Below, piece by piece: positions 37,701 to 51,900 of a DNA stretch of 64,000 bases (the stretch's first letter is position 1; each line of letters opens with the position of its first letter). Made by a program: the position numbers and the translations under genes. The notes beneath the pieces are model-generated. The model was given only the letters and a program-made list of their open reading frames with translations. It had not been told where the DNA came from and did no database searches. Source of the DNA: Glandiceps talaboti (Eukaryota > Hemichordata > Enteropneusta > Spengelidae); assembly GCF_964340395.1 (NCBI RefSeq), contig NC_135566.1, positions 9,006,001 through 9,070,000 of the forward strand, written 5' to 3'.

Positions 37701-40700
37701 TACCTTTATACACATCATTGCTCACCATCTGCCAAACTTCAATTTAAGTACCAGCTTTATCCGCAGTAATACGAGGAAAAAATATTCTTTACACTAGAAA
37801 GCATACTCTATATGATTAGTGTACATTATAACACTTTCTTACCTTATGTATTCATTGAATACCAGGAGGTCATGAATCTACGTACAACGCCAGAAAGACA
37901 GAAACTGGTTTGTTATTCCAGAAAACGAAGCATGGACATATTGTTCCGAATTCCGACGCTTCACATAATAAGGTGGGCATTTTTGGAGTTTCAAAATGTA
38001 GACTACAGTAGTCCAAATTTTCTTGCCAATTGTACATGTGCTCGTGCATTAGTGCCGGAGTTGCGCGCGCAACTGTCCCCTATGTCGGTTGATTTCACAG
38101 ATCTGTGAACAGTAACTTTCAGACGTGATTTGGCATGGTTTTAACTGATCCCTCTATTTCCGTTATACATTTTGAACATACATTCTGACTGACGTTATGC
38201 TTTAGGGGGAGACTGGAACTTTGTGAGTGGCTGTACTCCAACTACCGCTACTACTACCACAAGTCAAGTAGGTAGCTAGAGTCATGCAACTTCAAACTTA
38301 ACAACTGGCAAGTTGAACAAGTGCTATTCCCATATTCCCTATTCACATAATTTAACCAAGGGTTTATCGTTACCACTCTGTCACCTGTTAAATCTGATTT
38401 ACATAATTGGTTGTTATAAATATTAAATTTTAAGATATTAGTCAAATTTAGAAAGAGTTGGGATTTCCCTTTTCTGTTTTTTTCTCCAGCTGCACATACT
38501 GACAACCTGACACTATTCAGTGAACTTAATAATATATTACATACAACTACGTGCATGCATATGAGAACGTCATTTCCGGCTGACCCTTTCAAGGTTGGTA
38601 TCCAGGTATTGGTCATGTAGTGGCAGAATGTAAATTGTGTAGTGTGTTTTTAAATATGAATTAATGAAACAATAAAGTAGACATATTTCTTTCTTCTTCT
38701 GAAAATGCAGGATATTTTGTACGATCATTCCTTGCAAGTACCTCACACAGTGTCTATTCAAGAACATTTCAGTGCACCAAATAAATCACCCCATGGGTAA
38801 GTGTTGGTACGATGTGTGTGTGTGACTGCAACATTGTTTTACTAAAATGGCAATCAATCAAAGCTACCAGACACAACACTTCAAATACCGGAAAACACAC
38901 TGGCGTAACTGTATCTCGATCAGAACACGGTGTCTTAGGCGTTTTTTTCTTCAACATAAAGCACCGTCTTCACGAAATAAACCACGTTTACAGTATGAGT
39001 AACTTTCTTTCCGAGCCAAATATTATTATATTGCACATATGTTTAACAGATTCTGTATTTTCACTGACTCGAAGTCCAGTAAATAAGCGACATATTCAAA
39101 AACGAAAAATGGAGCCTGGTTCAATGTGCTGACGCCGAGCACAACACACTCAGACAAAACAGCGATCTTGCAATAGTAATGCCCGACTTCCTTGAAATAA
39201 TTAATTATAAATTATTGATGTAACAGTGCATATTGATGAAATTGTTACATTTAGTCTGAGAACAAATATTATCTCAACTAAAGCTGCTATATAAATGTCC
39301 ATTCTTTCGCTTTTTAAAGATTTGATGCATATGTAGGATTACCAGGTGATAATACGAAATATAGAAGACAGCAGAGGGAAGAGGACTTTGGTTAGTCTTC
39401 ATCTTTATTGCGCAATATTTGGGTTTTCAATAATTTAAAGTCACTTGTTTTCAAAACTGTTAAATTATGTATTCCAAAAATGTTTATAGAAGGCTTTCAT
39501 TGCATCTGACTAGATAGGTGATCTTCCTCCATGAACTAAAATCGGTGCGACTAATAATAAGTTTTTGTTCCTATGCAAAACAGACGTAACGTAAAGCTAT
39601 CCTATTTGTTCATTGTGATTCAATGGCGCCGTCGAAGATACCTCACTTTACACCCTGGTTTCTAGGCCGCGTCTTGCATATTCTTATCTCATCTTTGTTT
39701 TTTCCAAAGTTCAACTTGACCTTACATAAACGTCAATGTCACTTGCTGTACTAAAACGAAACTTATTCAACAGATTTACCTGATATGCATGGAAGGTCGC
39801 AGGGTAAATTAACGTTTACTGGACAGTCAGTGTACACAAAGACTGATGTCATACCCGTTACCTTGATTGAAGACAGCCTAGAGATAAAAAATGTAAGTCT
39901 CATATCCTGACAGCTGCAGCTGGCAGGTCGTCTACATCATATCGTACAGCAGGAACACTGTTTATAGTCAGAGACCTGCTTACACGTACTATTGGTATAT
40001 AAAATCTTGTTTGTCAACAAATCTTATTTAGATATTTCTTTACCTCTCACTCTTTACTTATCAGTCAGTCAGTCAGTCAGTCAGTCAGTCGGTCAGTCAG
40101 CCAGCCAGTCAGTCAGTCAGTCAGTCAGTCAGTCAATGCTTATAAATCTGTCATATTTTACTGTTGTACATGCACTTGTTTTTTGTTACTATAGACACAG
40201 CTTCATTCTGTATGTTGTGACTATTAAAACGAATGTTGTCATCATATTCACAGGTACCGCTGCCGAAATCTAACTTTGTAGATGTCGAGGACTTCATTAA
40301 CAGTAACATGACGTGCATGCGTGTACATCAGTCAGCGAGTATGTTTACATGTTCATAATTTATGATTTAATGCTACCATCTGAGCCTGTGCATACAATGT
40401 AATCACTGTTGCGAATAAGGGCCCCCCCACACGCCATCATATATCTTGGGCAAAATATGCAGATATGACCTCTGACCATTATAATTTCTGTATTGGTCTG
40501 ACATAACACAGTCATGTCATTGTTTAAAAGGACCTACTTACGTGATATACCTTCACTCGTCGCAGAGAATGTGCAAGAATGAAGTAATTAATATCAACCT
40601 CGCCACTAATAATCGGCAAGCAATAAGCACATACTTCGAAGGATGCACTTTTGCATGCATACGACAGAGTGAGGTTGGCGATCATCTGTGTGACGATTTA

Positions 40701-42010
40701 CGTTGTGTCTTTTGCGGGGCCAGTTGTCCTGGAAATGGGCAATTGTTTGGAAGGGGCAATGGTCCGGGGGAGGAGGGGGGGGGGTGGAATTGACTGTGGA
40801 CAGTTATCCTGATACCATGGGATTGATTTTGTTTCTAATCGCATGTCCATATCTTGTTCTTTGTTTAGCCAAAGAAAACACATGTGTACATGTAACAAGG
40901 GGCCTTTGAGTCACTGGGGGGTCGAAGATAATAAAAGTGGCAAGATCCTTGTATCACGATTAAAAAAAAACTAGAGAAACAATGATCATGTTAAGTGGAA
41001 AGATGATTCGAACCGCTCATGTATATTATACTGCAATATATTTATTCGGGATAAATTTGATATTATATAGGATCTCCGGATAAAGTGAAATGCTTCCATC
41101 ATCTTGTTGGGTTGGTTTCAAGATTATCTTCGGACAATATAACGTACTTGGCACAGACTTACATTCGAGGCGAAGCTATCACTCCCGATGAAATGAGAAA
41201 CCGAGAAATCATGATAGACACGCTTGGTGCTACAGCAACAGAACAATCTACAATTATCCTGACTGAAATGGTTCTCCTCAGTAAACAACTCAATGCTAGT
41301 TTGATAATGCGCACACTGCTGCATTTTGTTGAGATGAAGCGCCCACCTCCCGATATCCTTATAAATACACTGGAGCACTTAGCGTTCTACAGAAAAGTTG
41401 ATTTCAAGGGTAAGACATGATCAGAATTAGTTCGGTTTAGTATGGAAGCCATAACTCCTATACAAAACAGTCTATATATTTTATGAATTTGTTATACAGC
41501 TGTTTTATAGCAGATAGTCAACTTTGACATACATGTACATATACTATCAGAAGTGTGAATCCAAATAATATATTGTTTCAAGAATTTCATAAATAGCTTA
41601 TTCTATTAATTTGTCAATGAGCTGCATGGATATAATCGAAGACGTCACAACCATGTTCTATTCACAGATCCAGACGACACAAAACTTGTCCACAACAGAA
41701 TAATGCTTGTATTGGGTTCTTTGATTGGGACTTTGCAGCAATCACATGAAAAAAGAGATCGCGACAGAGGAGATGATATCGTGAGAAAAATAGAGGATGC
41801 ATTGGGAACACATGGTGGGTGTTGACATTCAAAGTTGTCTAACTCTCTTTAGACTCGGCAACTTTCATTTTGCATCTGAAAAATGTAATGGCAAGTTATA
41901 AACAAAATGAATCCATCCTCCGCCGCCGCCGCCGCCTCCTCCTCCTCCTCGTCATCATCATCACTGTCATCAGCACCACCACCACCACCACCACCACCAC
42001 CACCACCACC

Positions 42011-42082
<72 letters not shown>

Positions 42083-43151
42083 GTGTCAAATTATGAAGTG
42101 CCAGTTTTCCGTGTGATGCAGATTTCACAGGAGCTTAAGAGGTCGATCAACGGCTGTCTCGGACAAGAATATAACATGTTTGTAAATAAAATAATGTGGA
42201 CGTTTTCCTCAGCCATACATTGTCAACTCAATAGTTCTAATTTCAAATGAATTGTCATAATTTTAAGCTTCAAATAACTTTAAACAGATTTTGATTTTTC
42301 ATGGATCTCCATAATCTAGGGCCTGACACATTGTATTATCACAAGTCAATATAACCCACATTTATTGAAGTGTAATATGTACTATTAATAAACATTTTCT
42401 ACCTTAGATCCTTGGCACCATCGTCAGCTACGTTCCGCCATGACTGAGGAAGACTACATCGATTACATTGAATTGAAGGGTACTTTGATCACAACCCTCG
42501 GTAACTCCATGTCTTCATCATCCTTTGATCACCTGTTGTCATACGTAAATAATTCTGACAGTCATCCGATGCTACGTAGAAGTGGCGTATATGCTATCGG
42601 AAGGTTTGGAACGACAAAGGTAATTTGAATATCTCGTTTAGAGCTTTTTTACATCTACCGTATCATGCCATGATTTTATGTTACAAGCAGTTTGATAATG
42701 TTATGATATAAATATATATTTTTCAAATAACTGCTCACGTTAGGTCTAGTCACGTGCATGGTATTTCCGCCATGTTTGATTTCAAATTTATATAGAGTGC
42801 TATATCAACGTTCCAATAATCTTATAGTTCAAACAATAACTTTTAATCTTGGGTTTTCTTTCTGGTAACATTTGTAACACATGATAACATTTACATTTAC
42901 AGGCAGTCGAGACTCTGATGCAATCTGCTAAACATGATTCCGACGAAAATGTCAGATATGTTGCTACTATCGAATATCTACGCCACCCCCTCATTAACAA
43001 CAATGGGTATTTCAGCAACATTTATTCTGCCGAGTAAGTAGCATACTATTTTGTTTTGCCTACCAACAAATGCTCTCAATACATACATACATACATACAT
43101 ACATACATACATACATACACACACACATACATACATACATACATACATACA

Positions 43152-43185
<34 letters not shown>

Positions 43186-43520
43186 CATACACATACACAT
43201 ACATACATACATACATACATACATACATACATACATACATACATACATACATACACACGCATGCATGCATGTATACATACATGCATGCATTCATACATAC
43301 ATACATACACACACACATACATACATACATACACACATACATACATACACACACAAGCATGCATGCATGTATGCACACATACATACATACATACATGCAC
43401 ACACACATACATACATACATACATACATACATACATACATACATCACAGTATTACGTCCTTAAATGATATACACATTGATGTAGAAATTAGAAATTTGTC
43501 TGACCATATCTAGCTATCTA

Positions 43521-43613
<93 letters not shown>

Positions 43614-43628
43614 GCCTGCCTGCCTGCC

Positions 43629-43671
<43 letters not shown>

Positions 43672-46600
43672 GTATGTATGCCTATGTGTTCATATACCAA
43701 CCTGTTTTCAAACCTATTCTGCCATCAAACCTATTCTGTCATCCCTGCCCCCATGCACGTTCGTCTAACTATCAAACTGCTCATCTGTTGTGAATTATTA
43801 GCTCACCAAATCGGACGAACAGCCACGCCAAATCAAGAGGGCGTCGTGGTATATTTGAAGGATTTGATTTTCATCTCTCAACTCCAAATGTTGATTGGAA
43901 GAAGAGCATAGGCTCATTAGATATTGGTGCTGAAATAGGATTACTGATGAAGAACGAGATAGAAGTCGACATACGTAAGTTTAATATAGTATAATATGTT
44001 GTATAGATTGTTTGTGAAACTAATTTGCCATTATGTGCATTTTAGAATGGTCACGAATTTGTATTGATATCATACCTATGCGTTTTTTTTCTTCATGTGA
44101 ATGCCAAACAAGGACTGAAGTCAGTCTTTTACCCTTTCAATTATTTCTTATGTTCTACTAGAGCCATTGGAAGGTTATCTCAACATAGACCTCAATAATC
44201 ATGCCTATGCGAGAGGACTGATTGGTTATATCGGAGAGACGTTTGATTTTGTGGAAGCTAAGTTATGTTTTAAAGGACGCGCAGAGTATGCAGTCAATAT
44301 ACTACAGGTAAGTAGTTGTATTTGTTTTTGATTTTAGTGAATGTACTTTATATTGCACTGAATCAATTCGTTTGAAGTAATTCAGGCGTTCGCGCTTGCG
44401 TGCGTGCGTGCGTGCGTGCGTATGTATGTATGTATGTATGTATGTATGTATGTATGTATGTATGTATGTATGTATGTATGTATGTATGTATGTATGTATG
44501 TATGTATGTGTGTGTGTACGTATGTATGTATGTATGTATGTATGTATGTATGTATGTACGTATGTATGTATGTGTGTGTATGTATGTATGTATGTATGTA
44601 TGTATGTATGTATGTATGTATGTATGTATGTGTGTATGTACGTATGTATGTATGTACGTATGTATGTATGTATGTATGTATGTATGTATGTATGTATGTA
44701 TGTATGTATGTATGTATGTGTACGTCTGTCTGCATGCCTCTCTGATCCTTTGTAATACAGCTTACCATCACCTTAGTTGTTCTTTTATAATCTAGATTAA
44801 TTTTCAACCAATTCGCTCAATTTGGTTGTTGTTGAATTTTAAAGAACTCGGCATTGCATTACCGTTTTACCATTTCAAGTGTTTTTTTTTTAATTTCACT
44901 ATTTTCTATTTTACGTACTTTTTAACAGGAATTTGGTTTCAGCGATATCAAAAAACTGGTCGATCTGTTTGATAATGTTGTAAATAATGTTGTTGGGTCA
45001 ATCAAAGATTCCATTAAGTCATTTGATAGTCTAATGAACCACGTTGAAGATGTTGGTAACAAGGACACATTTCATGATATAATCGACTCCTTCGTCACCG
45101 CTGTCAAACAAATGCCAAGCAGAGTGACAAACGTGAAGCGAATCGCCAGAGAAGCACTTTCTAGGATTGGGAAGTATTCTGACCTTCCGGACTTCGTCCT
45201 GGATACTCAAGCCTTGATAGAAAGAGTGACGTCTTTATTTGACTCCATAAAGACGGATGTAATGGAATTATATCACGTGAGTATCGTATTCCTATGCACT
45301 TTAATGATAATACGCTGTAAATTTTCTAGATCTACGCACTCTTTCAGAGCAAGCGTTATACATGAAATGACAGAAGACCTTGGGGATTGAGCGATTCTGT
45401 GTTCAATCAGCGGAAGTGCGATGGAACGATTTGTATACGTCTAGAAGATGACTTTGACATTCGGGTATTTAGAAGCGATGGTTATTTAGTTACTAATTTA
45501 AAAGTGCCTGTGTTTTGTACTACTCGCAAAGAACTACCGAATCTTGCTAATGAGCCACTAAGTGGGGAGACTAATAATGGAATTAATTGCTTCTTGTTCT
45601 TTTATATTTTTTGAAGAAATCATACATTATCGATATTTATAATGAAACATGATATATATATAGATATGATATGAACATAAATGAACATTAACATTCAAAA
45701 TGCATAATTCTGACATTTGGATCTGTAGCAACTAATACAATGTTGTGAACTTTGGAAGAGTAATACATCCCAGCCATTTATGGAGTATATATCTAATTTT
45801 TTGTAGGTGATTTATACTCATTCTTAAGCTACACTAATTGTTCATGTTTCAGGCTATCAACGATGCTGTTACTGTCACACTTCCTTGGGCTGTGGAACAG
45901 GTAGAGGAAGCCCTGGCGACTGCCGCAGAAGTCATGGATAAATTGTTCTCATCCCCGAAGTCAGCTATAACGGACATTTCAAGATTTGTGATGCAGTTAC
46001 GTATTGTTCTTACCAAACATTTCTTGTCTTATAATGCAGCACTATTCCCTTGGCTTTAAGCCTTAGAGAAAGAGTTTCTGCACAATAGTCCACAGGGTAA
46101 TAGACATCTACTAGTGCCCCCATAGTCAGGCAATAAGTGCATAAGATCATAACATTAGATATGATACATGTTGAAAGTAACTCTATCATTCAAATCAAAT
46201 GCATCTCTTCAACTTCAGTTTCCAGTCGAGTACTTTGGCAGCTCTTAAAGATCACTGAAGGTTGTTGGACTTGGTTTTTATATCGGTGTAGATTGATCCA
46301 ACCATAAGTTTATTTCACGTTCCTGCACTCTTAACATCTTTTCAGACTCTACACCTGCTTTGTCCAAAATGATTAATTCTTTAGAATTGTTGAGTCTGAA
46401 GGCCACTATTAAAAATAATAATAATAATGTGTGCCATCCATGAATAAAAAACCTCCATATCATATGTTTCCTTTTTTATTGCAGAATAAAAGGTGCAATA
46501 ACTGGCGTTGTTGATGCTCAAAGACGAATTCAAGACGCTTGCTTCTTTGCCAAAGGAAATCAGCCATACTGGTTTGACATATCGGCAGTACTAGATGATT

Positions 46601-46847
46601 TGTGGGGTGACATTATGCATGTTAAAACAGCTTTACTAACTGATGCCCAACAATGGATCTTTGAGGAAATGGATATTGAGGACGACATCAAATTTTTTAC
46701 GGATTTTGACAAGGTAAGATAAACATAATTTTACATGACATACTAAAGTGCAATTTGTCATACACGCTTTATGTCACGTCCTTATTTCTATCACTTACAA
46801 CATGTACGTCTACGGATAAATGATATGTGTGTGCGTGTGTGTGTGCG

Positions 46848-46890
<43 letters not shown>

Positions 46891-48864
46891 ACGCACGCGC
46901 GAGCACACAAATGTATGCATGTATGTGTGTATGTATGTATGTATGTATGTATGTATGTATGTATGTATGTGTGTGTGTGTGACACAATAAACAGCGTATT
47001 AATTACAAAGGTTGACAACTAGGAACACCCTCTGGCCGATTACATGACTTATTGCGAACACTTTTTTGTCTTCAGGAAACTCTAAGGCGCCTTATCATTG
47101 AAGATATCACCTCTGCCCTCGATGTATTTACCAACCCTTTGGAGGAGTTGAAGACACTGGCACAACCATTTATTGAAACGTATCAGTCTGTGGCCAAGGT
47201 CATTGAAAATGTCAAGGATGGCTATCTAGATATTAAAAATGGGTAATTTGACAGTAATGCTAGTTAATGGGATGTTCGAATTTTCGCATTATGATTCGCA
47301 GAACTATTGAAAGCTGATCCCATTTTATGGAACGTTTTGTAGTCCCTAACTACATTTTATGATATCGATGATTGAAATTTGACGTAAAAAGCTTATGCTA
47401 TTCCTTCTTTTTCGTCATAAATGTAAAACAGAAACATGCCTACACGATAAAGGTTTGGAAGAAGATCTGCAGTTGTCAAAGTCTTTTAAGGAGATGTTAG
47501 ATCTCAAAGAAGCTTTGATTTATCGGTCTGTCACAGAATCATCGTTTACATCAGATTTATCACTCGTAGCACTTTCCTTGCAGGTATGAATGTGCAAAGA
47601 CTTTTCTGAATAAAATATTCGGGTCAAAGAGTGCTGATGTTTTCCCTAGAAAGCTGGCTGAATTTGATTGTGGTGAAGGCTTTTACCCAAGTACAATTGG
47701 AGACACAAATCCTGGTATTGACTTAGAAATCAATGAGGGAGATACCGTAAGGAATTCATCTTGTTCTTGATATGATTTGAAAATATAGGCTTCAAACATA
47801 TATATGACAAACCTGTTAATATTTGTGTAAAGAATCGCCTGATAAGTTAAGTTTTATTAATGGTACACGGAGCATGCAAATAAATTAATAGCTAAGTTTT
47901 TTGTCGACTATTTTGCAGTTGGTTGCGCCCTTCACTGGTGACGTCAGAATGACTGGAGATGAACAACTAACATTGACAATTTCGGATGAAGTGAAAAACA
48001 TGGAAGTAATTATTGATCATGTTGTTTTGTCACCGGGAAAAGATGGCAGACTTGTAAGTGTATATCATTATCATCTGATCCGTTTAGTTCTACAGTAAAG
48101 GAAATAGCATAATGAGGCATAAGAAAAAATCGAAGTATCTCCTGATAATATGAAGCCCATGTGTCTACATTAAGTACCAAAATTAGCTTTAATTATCCAT
48201 ATTGTATACAATACAGGTGTTCAAAGACATGCCCATTGGTACAGTGACGACGTCTGGTTGTACACCAAACTCAATCCATCTTTCGATGAGGAAAGTAGGC
48301 ACAGATGAATTTGTTGATCCCACTTCATACATTGAAAAGAGAGAGCTTTTTAAGGCAGAGTGGACAACGGGATGTAATGAGTATTACGTTACCTTCAAGG
48401 TAAAGATCTAGTTAATCCCTAAGCTATCATTATTCCTACATCCCATACCTTACTGCGTTTGTTGTATGCCATGGCCAACACAAAGAAGTAGAAATGAATT
48501 AAGTATCAAGTCAGATTACAAATTCTCATGCATTAAGATTTAACGACCACATACAATCTTTAATATCATGGTGCAAAATTCCCGTATTCTGTCGTTTGAA
48601 ATGATTTCCCCATAATTGATCCTTTGTAACTGAATAAAATATCTTCGATGGCATATTTTAATCTTAAGAAAATACCAATCTCTGGACCCCTCCGATTGGC
48701 CAAGGGACCGAAAGAAACAGATGATAAACCAAAGAGAAAGAGTAAACCTGACACGGGCGATCTGGATGATATTATCAACAAACAAAAGCAAAAGAAAAAA
48801 CCCAATGGAAACCCACTGAAAGGCAAGTGATTTATATTAGACATAGTGATCTAAAATTATATAT

Positions 48865-48929
<65 letters not shown>

Positions 48930-51900
48930 GTCTGTCTGTATGTATGTATGTATGTATGTATGTATGTATGTATGTATGTATGTTTCTATCTCTGTGTATG
49001 TGTATGTATGTATGTGTGTATGTATGTATGTATGTATGTATGTATGTATGTATGTATGTATGTATGTATGTGTGTGTGTGTGTGTGTTCTTCCTCCATTG
49101 GCATGGACATGTAAAACTATATATTCTTACATAATTGAGTGATGCATGTAACAACTCAACGAAATTTATCTGATTATGATCATATTCCCCCGAAGTATTT
49201 CATGAAATCAAGTGCTCAGTGTAAATAGCGCATTCTCATTTGTAGGGTTTATTGGAAAGCTGGGACTGCCAAAGATCGACGATAGAGGGCCAATATTCAA
49301 GTTTAGTCTGAAGGACATTTCGTTAAGTAGAATATTTGAATTTCTGAAAGAAGCAAAAGATGAAGCTGTCGAAACAGCTCTTCAAGCTTTATTGGAACAT
49401 TTGCAGGTGAGTGTCAAAGTGACTAGTACATTTTGTATGTATAATTTCAAAGTAGTTACTTAGAGCTATGCTAGAATGTACAGCTAAAATGATGTTGGTT
49501 TGGTGGTTTCACTCATGTAACATGACATTTTTGTACACACACTCGGACAACTTCGAATGCAAAAGAAACAATTACATATGTGCCATGCACAGTGTGGATG
49601 TAGAAGTAGTCATGTTGATTATCAGTTAGAAAATAACCAATTGCAGCCATTAAATTAATCAAGTCCATGTGTAATGCTTTGTATAGAAGTCTGATTTTAC
49701 TGCACTGTAAAAGAGTAGCAGTATTTATCAGTGTTCAATGTGATTGGACAAAGGATCCTGCTGTTTGTTGTGTCTCTGTTAATGTTAGTCTAGTGTTTAA
49801 AAATGTCTATATTTGTGTAAAAACGTAATGTCCGATGAGTGAAACACCAAACCAATACCATTGTAGCTCTAACAGAGAAAACATGTACAAATATTTACGT
49901 GGGACAGTATATATGAATTGATTAGACAGACATGTGTGAAAGAGCTATTCAATTTGATGCAATCCTGCTATGAATTTATAAGAAAATACTACCTGAATTG
50001 CAATGAATAGTAAGGATTCAACAGCAATTGTCATTTGTACTATTTCTATCAAAGATTTAGGCATAAATGCACTTCAAAGGTTATAATGAATTATGAACAC
50101 ACATTTCAACTTTAGTAGTAATGAACTTACATTCTGTTTTCGTCAGCGACCCTCATAATTTGAACTCTGTGGATTTGAGCTTCATGTTGGATGGGTTTCA
50201 GTTCACCTTCTTTATGTTTATTTATCAGCGCATTAATGAGTGAGGGGGGGGGTGTTGTCGTTGACGTACCTGTTCATCATTAATTGTATACATGAAATAA
50301 ACGTACCATATAAAAAATCCAGTGATGAAAATAATAATTATTGTAACGCCATTAACAGGAGAAACTTGACTCATTGGCGTCTGAATTCATAAGACCAGAA
50401 ACGATGGATAACGACCAGTTGAGGGCAGCATTAAAAGCGAGATTCATACCAGTGGGGAGCCAAACTAGATCCATGCTAATCCAAATGTATCGTGACATTG
50501 GAGACTGTAAGTATTGATTTTCATTATTACCAATTTTATTACTCGACAAAATTCTTATAAAATCTTTTCATTTATTAGTCAGATGCGAATCATACAACTT
50601 CAGTACATATAGTAATGCCTGCAAGTAATAACAATGAGACAATTGACATTCGGCTGGGGTGGGGGTCATCAGAATTTGGTACCGACTCTGAGTACTAGCC
50701 CTTCGGTGGCAAACAACAGTCGAAAACAAATTGTTGCTACATAATAGCACGAGGGGTAGGTATAATATGACTTCTTATTGTGTTAAAATATGGCCAATTA
50801 ATACTACGTGACGTATAACCAGATTGGTGTAAAAATGATATGTTATAAAGAAGTGTGGTGTTGCCTGCTCGAGCAAATTGTTATGCTATTTGACTGTTGA
50901 ACGTGCTGTATGTACTGATGGGTTTTTGCTGTAAGAGTTGACGAATGTTAAAAGAGTGAAGTGGTTATCAAAGAATGAAACATAAATCCATATTTATCAT
51001 CACAAATTGTTTCAATCAGTTCCAGGTCTTCCAAACTTTCGAAAGTTCTTGCCAAAGAACTCATTCTGTTCTTTTGATGACGATGGTCTTGGAGTAGAAT
51101 GTACTGTTGAAGTGACAGTGTTGAATTCGCCGATTGACATACGAGCATTCGCCAGATTAGATCCATGCAAGCTTCAGTTCAATATGGGAATCAACCACTT
51201 TGTACATTCAATAGACTTGGATGACCTTATCGACGGTAAGAAAGCAACCCTATACAGTTTAGAAGTTATCAAATATTGTTCTAACCATTGGCAAACATAT
51301 TGTAATACTCATCACCTATTATTGTAATACTCATCACCTATTTCTCGTTTTTGTAGATGGACCCATAGAAGATGAGGGCTCTATCACATTCAACAGTACA
51401 ATTCTGAAATATATTGAACTGCGGTATTATTACCACATTGAACGGGACGGTCTCAAAGTTCAGGTAAATGTTTTGTGTTTGTGTTTGACTGTGTTTGTGT
51501 TTGTGTTTGTGTTTGTGTTTGTGTTTGTGTTTGTGTTTGTGTTTGTGTTTGTGTTTGTGTTTGTGTTTGTGTTCGTGTTTGTGTTTGTGTTTGTGTTTGT
51601 GTGTGTGTGTTTGTGTTTGTTTGTGTGTGTGTTATTTGTGTTTGTGTATGTGTGTGTGTTTGTGTATGTGTGTTATTTGTGTTTGTGTTTGTGTTTGTGT
51701 TTGTGTTTGTGTGTATGTGTTTGTGTTTGTTTGTGTTTGTTTGTTTGTTTGTTTGTTTGTTTGTTTGGTTGTTTGTGTGTTTGGTTGGTTGATTGTGTAT
51801 GTGTATTTGTTTGACTGTGATTCTATGTGCGTGTGTATGTGTGTGTTTGTGTTTTAGTCTATCTAAATCTCTGTAACTAACATACCACAAGCCACGTGTT

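Noticed and set aside
37812-38108. 98-codon open frame in intron 4
   Set aside because: No recognisable domain, and exons 4 and 5 join in phase 1 across it with continuous LLTP motifs.
41870-42250. Open frames rich in poly-Pro, poly-Ser, poly-Thr and poly-Ile
   Set aside because: Trinucleotide repeat in intron 12; exons 12 and 13 join in phase without it.
45387-45614. 75-codon open frame in intron 17
   Set aside because: No splice sites of suitable phase and no domain match.
47432-47583. Possible extra exon in intron 20 (frame with [20 protein letters not shown])
   Set aside because: It looks coding-like, but its acceptor phase does not fit exon 20, and exon 20 joins exon 21 at 47584 perfectly. 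It could be an alternative or former exon, which only RNA data could show.
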